Position numbers and translations under genes: made by a program. Positions 5,954-6,805 of a stretch of DNA of 6,805 nucleotides are shown in pieces; positions within the stretch are counted from its first letter, which is position 1; each line of letters begins with the position of its first letter. The notes under the pieces are model-generated. The model did no database searches. It was given only the letters and a program-made list of their open reading frames with translations, and was not told where the DNA came from. Source of the DNA: Bacteroidia bacterium (GTDB taxonomy: Bacteria; Bacteroidota; Bacteroidia; NS11-12g; UBA955); NCBI GenBank assembly GCA_014376345.1, contig JACMRS010000110.1:1-6805 (forward strand). Reading direction: 5' to 3'.

Positions 5954-6149
5954 TTAATAAATCAGCTGCAGGTCTTGCCTTTAACTTACCTTTTTTTACA
6001 AGGATTACATTTTCTGCAGCTTCTTTTAATTCAGTTAATATTAAAGCCTTTTCTTCCGATAGTTTTTTGGTTTTAATATAAGGTAGATTCTTAAGCATTT
6101 CCATAAACTGAGCTGCTTTGTTATCCGGAAGATCTAATAATAATTTCAT
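5943..6149 (-). CDS. Antitoxin partner of the RelE/ParE-type toxin
   Basis: This 68-residue protein reads MKLLLDLPDNKAAQFMEMLK, then NLPYIKTKKLSEEKALILTE, and ends in GKLKARPAADLLNEI. Similar small proteins are regularly found directly upstream of this toxin subgroup in Bacteroidota. The K-G-K-L-K-x-R-P-A-x-x-L-L-N-E tail is the recognisable part. It presumably wraps and neutralises the toxin. No classical ribbon-helix-helix, HTH or Phd/YefM DNA-binding domain is obvious, so autoregulation is uncertain. The start is ATG at 6149. Its TAA (5943-5945) lies inside the toxin gene, giving an 11-bp overlap that should couple translation. A consensus -7 promoter element lies 16 bp upstream of the start, so the pair has its own promoter. 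Confidence 0.8.
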   Translation of the reverse strand: MKLLLDLPDNKAAQFMEMLKNLPYIKTKKLSEEKALILTELKEAAENVILVKKGKLKARPAADLLNEI

Positions 6150-6165
6150 GATTGATATTTTAATA

Positions 6166-6173
6166 CAAAGATA
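6166..6173 (-). promoter_or_regulatory. -7 promoter element of the toxin-antitoxin operon
   Basis: The minus strand reads TATCTTTG, an exact match to the Bacteroidota -7 consensus TAnnTTTG. It ends 16 bp before the antitoxin ATG, implying a very short 5' leader. The flanks are strongly AT-rich. A -33 TTG is not evident at the expected distance. Confidence 0.6.
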
Positions 6174-6207
6174 AGAATCTATTTTAAAAGTATCACATGT
6201 TTATAAT

Positions 6208-6270
6208 CAGCCTCACCCTGCCCTCTCCGAAGGGACAGGTCGCGACCTGTCCTTTTTCGGAGATGGATGA
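6208..6270. repeat. Internally deleted copy D of the three-hairpin repeat
   Basis: The left end (AGCCTCACCCTGCCCTCTCC, 6209-6228) is fused directly to the right end (GAAGGGACAGG..., intact palindrome at 6233-6252, T5 at 6253-6257, then CGGAGATGGATGAT). Relative to copy B about 82 bp are missing, between the TCC at 5229-5231 and the TCC at 5311-5313. Hairpin 1 has lost its right arm and hairpin 2 is gone. It lies upstream of the antitoxin promoter. Confidence 0.8.
6233..6257 (+). terminator. Palindrome plus T5 in copy D, terminator-like
   Basis: The same perfect 20-bp palindrome as in copy B (6233-6252) is followed by TTTTT (6253-6257). No rightward gene ends nearby, because the toxin-antitoxin pair is transcribed leftward. 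If it acts, it would stop rightward antisense transcripts leaving the module. More simply, it is a conserved part of the repeat. Confidence 0.3.
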
Positions 6271-6288
6271 TGAAGCGGGCGCAGATCG

Positions 6289-6482
6289 TAAGGTGCACCC
6301 TCGCGGTTCACCCCTCGCAGTCGCCATGGTTGCATCTTCTTCACCCATACATATCCTAAGACTGTAAGGTTCACCCTTGCGGTTCACCCCTCGCAGTCGC
6401 CACGGTTGCATCTTCTTCACCCATACATCCTGGTCCAGACTCTAAGGTGCACCCTCGCGGTTCACCCCTAGCAGTCGCCATG
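6289..6482. repeat. 76-78-bp tandem repeat, about 2.6 units
   Basis: Units begin with TAAGG at 6289, 6365 and 6443, spaced 76 and 78 bp. The first 64 bases of units 1 and 2 differ at only three positions; unit 3 matches for about 40 bases and then diverges. Each unit holds two related blocks, GGTGCACCCTCGC and GGTTCACCCCTCGC, followed by AGTCGCCA and, in units 1 and 2, GCATCTTCTTCACCCATACAT. GGTGCACC is itself an 8-bp palindrome. Minus-strand frames give the peptide MATARGEPRGCTL repeatedly, but the 76-bp spacing breaks the frame between units 1 and 2 and no ribosome-binding or family signal supports a gene. Confidence 0.85.
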
Positions 6483-6530
6483 ACTGCACTAGCTATCCCG
6501 TAATTCGTAGTTAGTTTCCAGCAACCACGC

Positions 6531-6805
6531 ACTACTTCCATACCCCCGGCGGTATAAGTACATACCGAAGACATATTGAAGGGTATACCCAACCATATAA
6601 AGTAGTATTTCCAATGTGTGTGAGTATCTACCCCAATGGGCATTAGTACTTACCGAAATGAGTGTGCGTACCTGCCCCCATTGGCATGAGTACCTGCCCC
6701 CGATGGGTGAGTACCGACCTATGGCGCTAGAGTACCTTCTCCTGAGGGCATGAGTACCTTCCCCAATTGGTATGCGTACTTGCCCCAACTGACATGAGTA
6801 CCTAC
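6531..6805. repeat. Degenerate 22-bp tandem repeat array, running off the window end
   Basis: From 6601 the sequence divides into contiguous units starting at 6601, 6623, 6645, 6667, 6689, 6710, 6731, 6753, 6775 and 6797. Lengths are 22 bp, except two of 21 bp (6689 and 6710) and the last, cut by the window edge. The unit starts AGTACCT or CGTACCT, has a CCCC run and ends in a form of ATGGGCATG. More decayed units extend left to about 6531. There are no unique spacers, so this is not a CRISPR array. A 22-bp unit shifts the frame each time, so minus-strand open frames here, with repeated GRYS/PIG peptides, are not credible. The segment is richer in G+C than the genes. Confidence 0.85.

Noticed and set aside
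5031..6270. Complete insertion sequence or transposon
   Set aside because: No transposase or integrase coding sequence, and no clear terminal inverted repeats with target duplications, are visible. Only non-autonomous repeats are supported.
6193..6788. Three overlapping minus-strand open frames (75-99 codons) with repeated peptides such as MATARGEPRGCTL and GRYSPIG
   Set aside because: They lie entirely in tandem repeats whose unit lengths (76 and 22 bp) are not multiples of three, so the peptide moves between frames. They overlap one another and show no protein-family signal.
6531..6805. Possible CRISPR array
   Set aside because: Units are contiguous and degenerate, with no unique spacers and no cas genes in the window.

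Overview
This window looks like a piece of a Bacteroidota chromosome. The protein-coding part is AT-rich. HemD, the DUF4271 membrane protein and the Omp85 protein are of the types typical of that phylum. Upstream of the toxin-antitoxin pair there is an exact match to the Bacteroidota -7 promoter consensus TAnnTTTG. Genus or family cannot be fixed from this sequence alone.

Positions 1-208 hold the C-terminal end of a rightward gene, probably a class I SAM-dependent methyltransferase with a THUMP-like tail. It converges on a tight leftward operon at 3821-205. In transcription order the operon is an Omp85/BamA-TamA family outer-membrane protein, a six-helix DUF4271 membrane protein, and uroporphyrinogen-III synthase (hemD). 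The first junction overlaps by one base and the second has no gap, which suggests translational coupling. The convergent methyltransferase and hemD genes share a TTAA that gives a TAA stop on each strand. A 93-bp divergent promoter region separates the Omp85 gene from hemW (3915-5030), the radical-SAM heme chaperone. Genes for heme synthesis and heme delivery therefore flank an envelope gene. Three of these four core genes begin with GTG or TTG.

Positions 5031-6270 are accessory. The main element is a dispersed repeat of about 143 bp with two full copies (5211-5353 and 5467-5610), a truncated copy abutting the hemW stop codon (5031-5083) and an internally deleted copy (6208-6270). A full copy has three hairpins: an 8-bp C/T-rich stem, a middle stem that shows a compensatory base-pair change between copies, and a 20-bp palindrome followed by five Ts that resembles an intrinsic terminator. 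Other short perfect hairpins lie between the copies. A leftward RelE/ParE-type toxin-antitoxin pair (6149-5630) sits between the last two copies.

Positions 6264-6805 appear non-coding and are visibly richer in G+C than the genes. They contain about 2.6 units of a 76-78-bp tandem repeat (6289-6482). A degenerate tandem array with a 22-bp period (about 6531-6805) then runs off the end of the window. Open frames across these arrays change frame from unit to unit and are not credible genes. The repeats are the least explained part of the window. I see no complete new enzyme or defence system.
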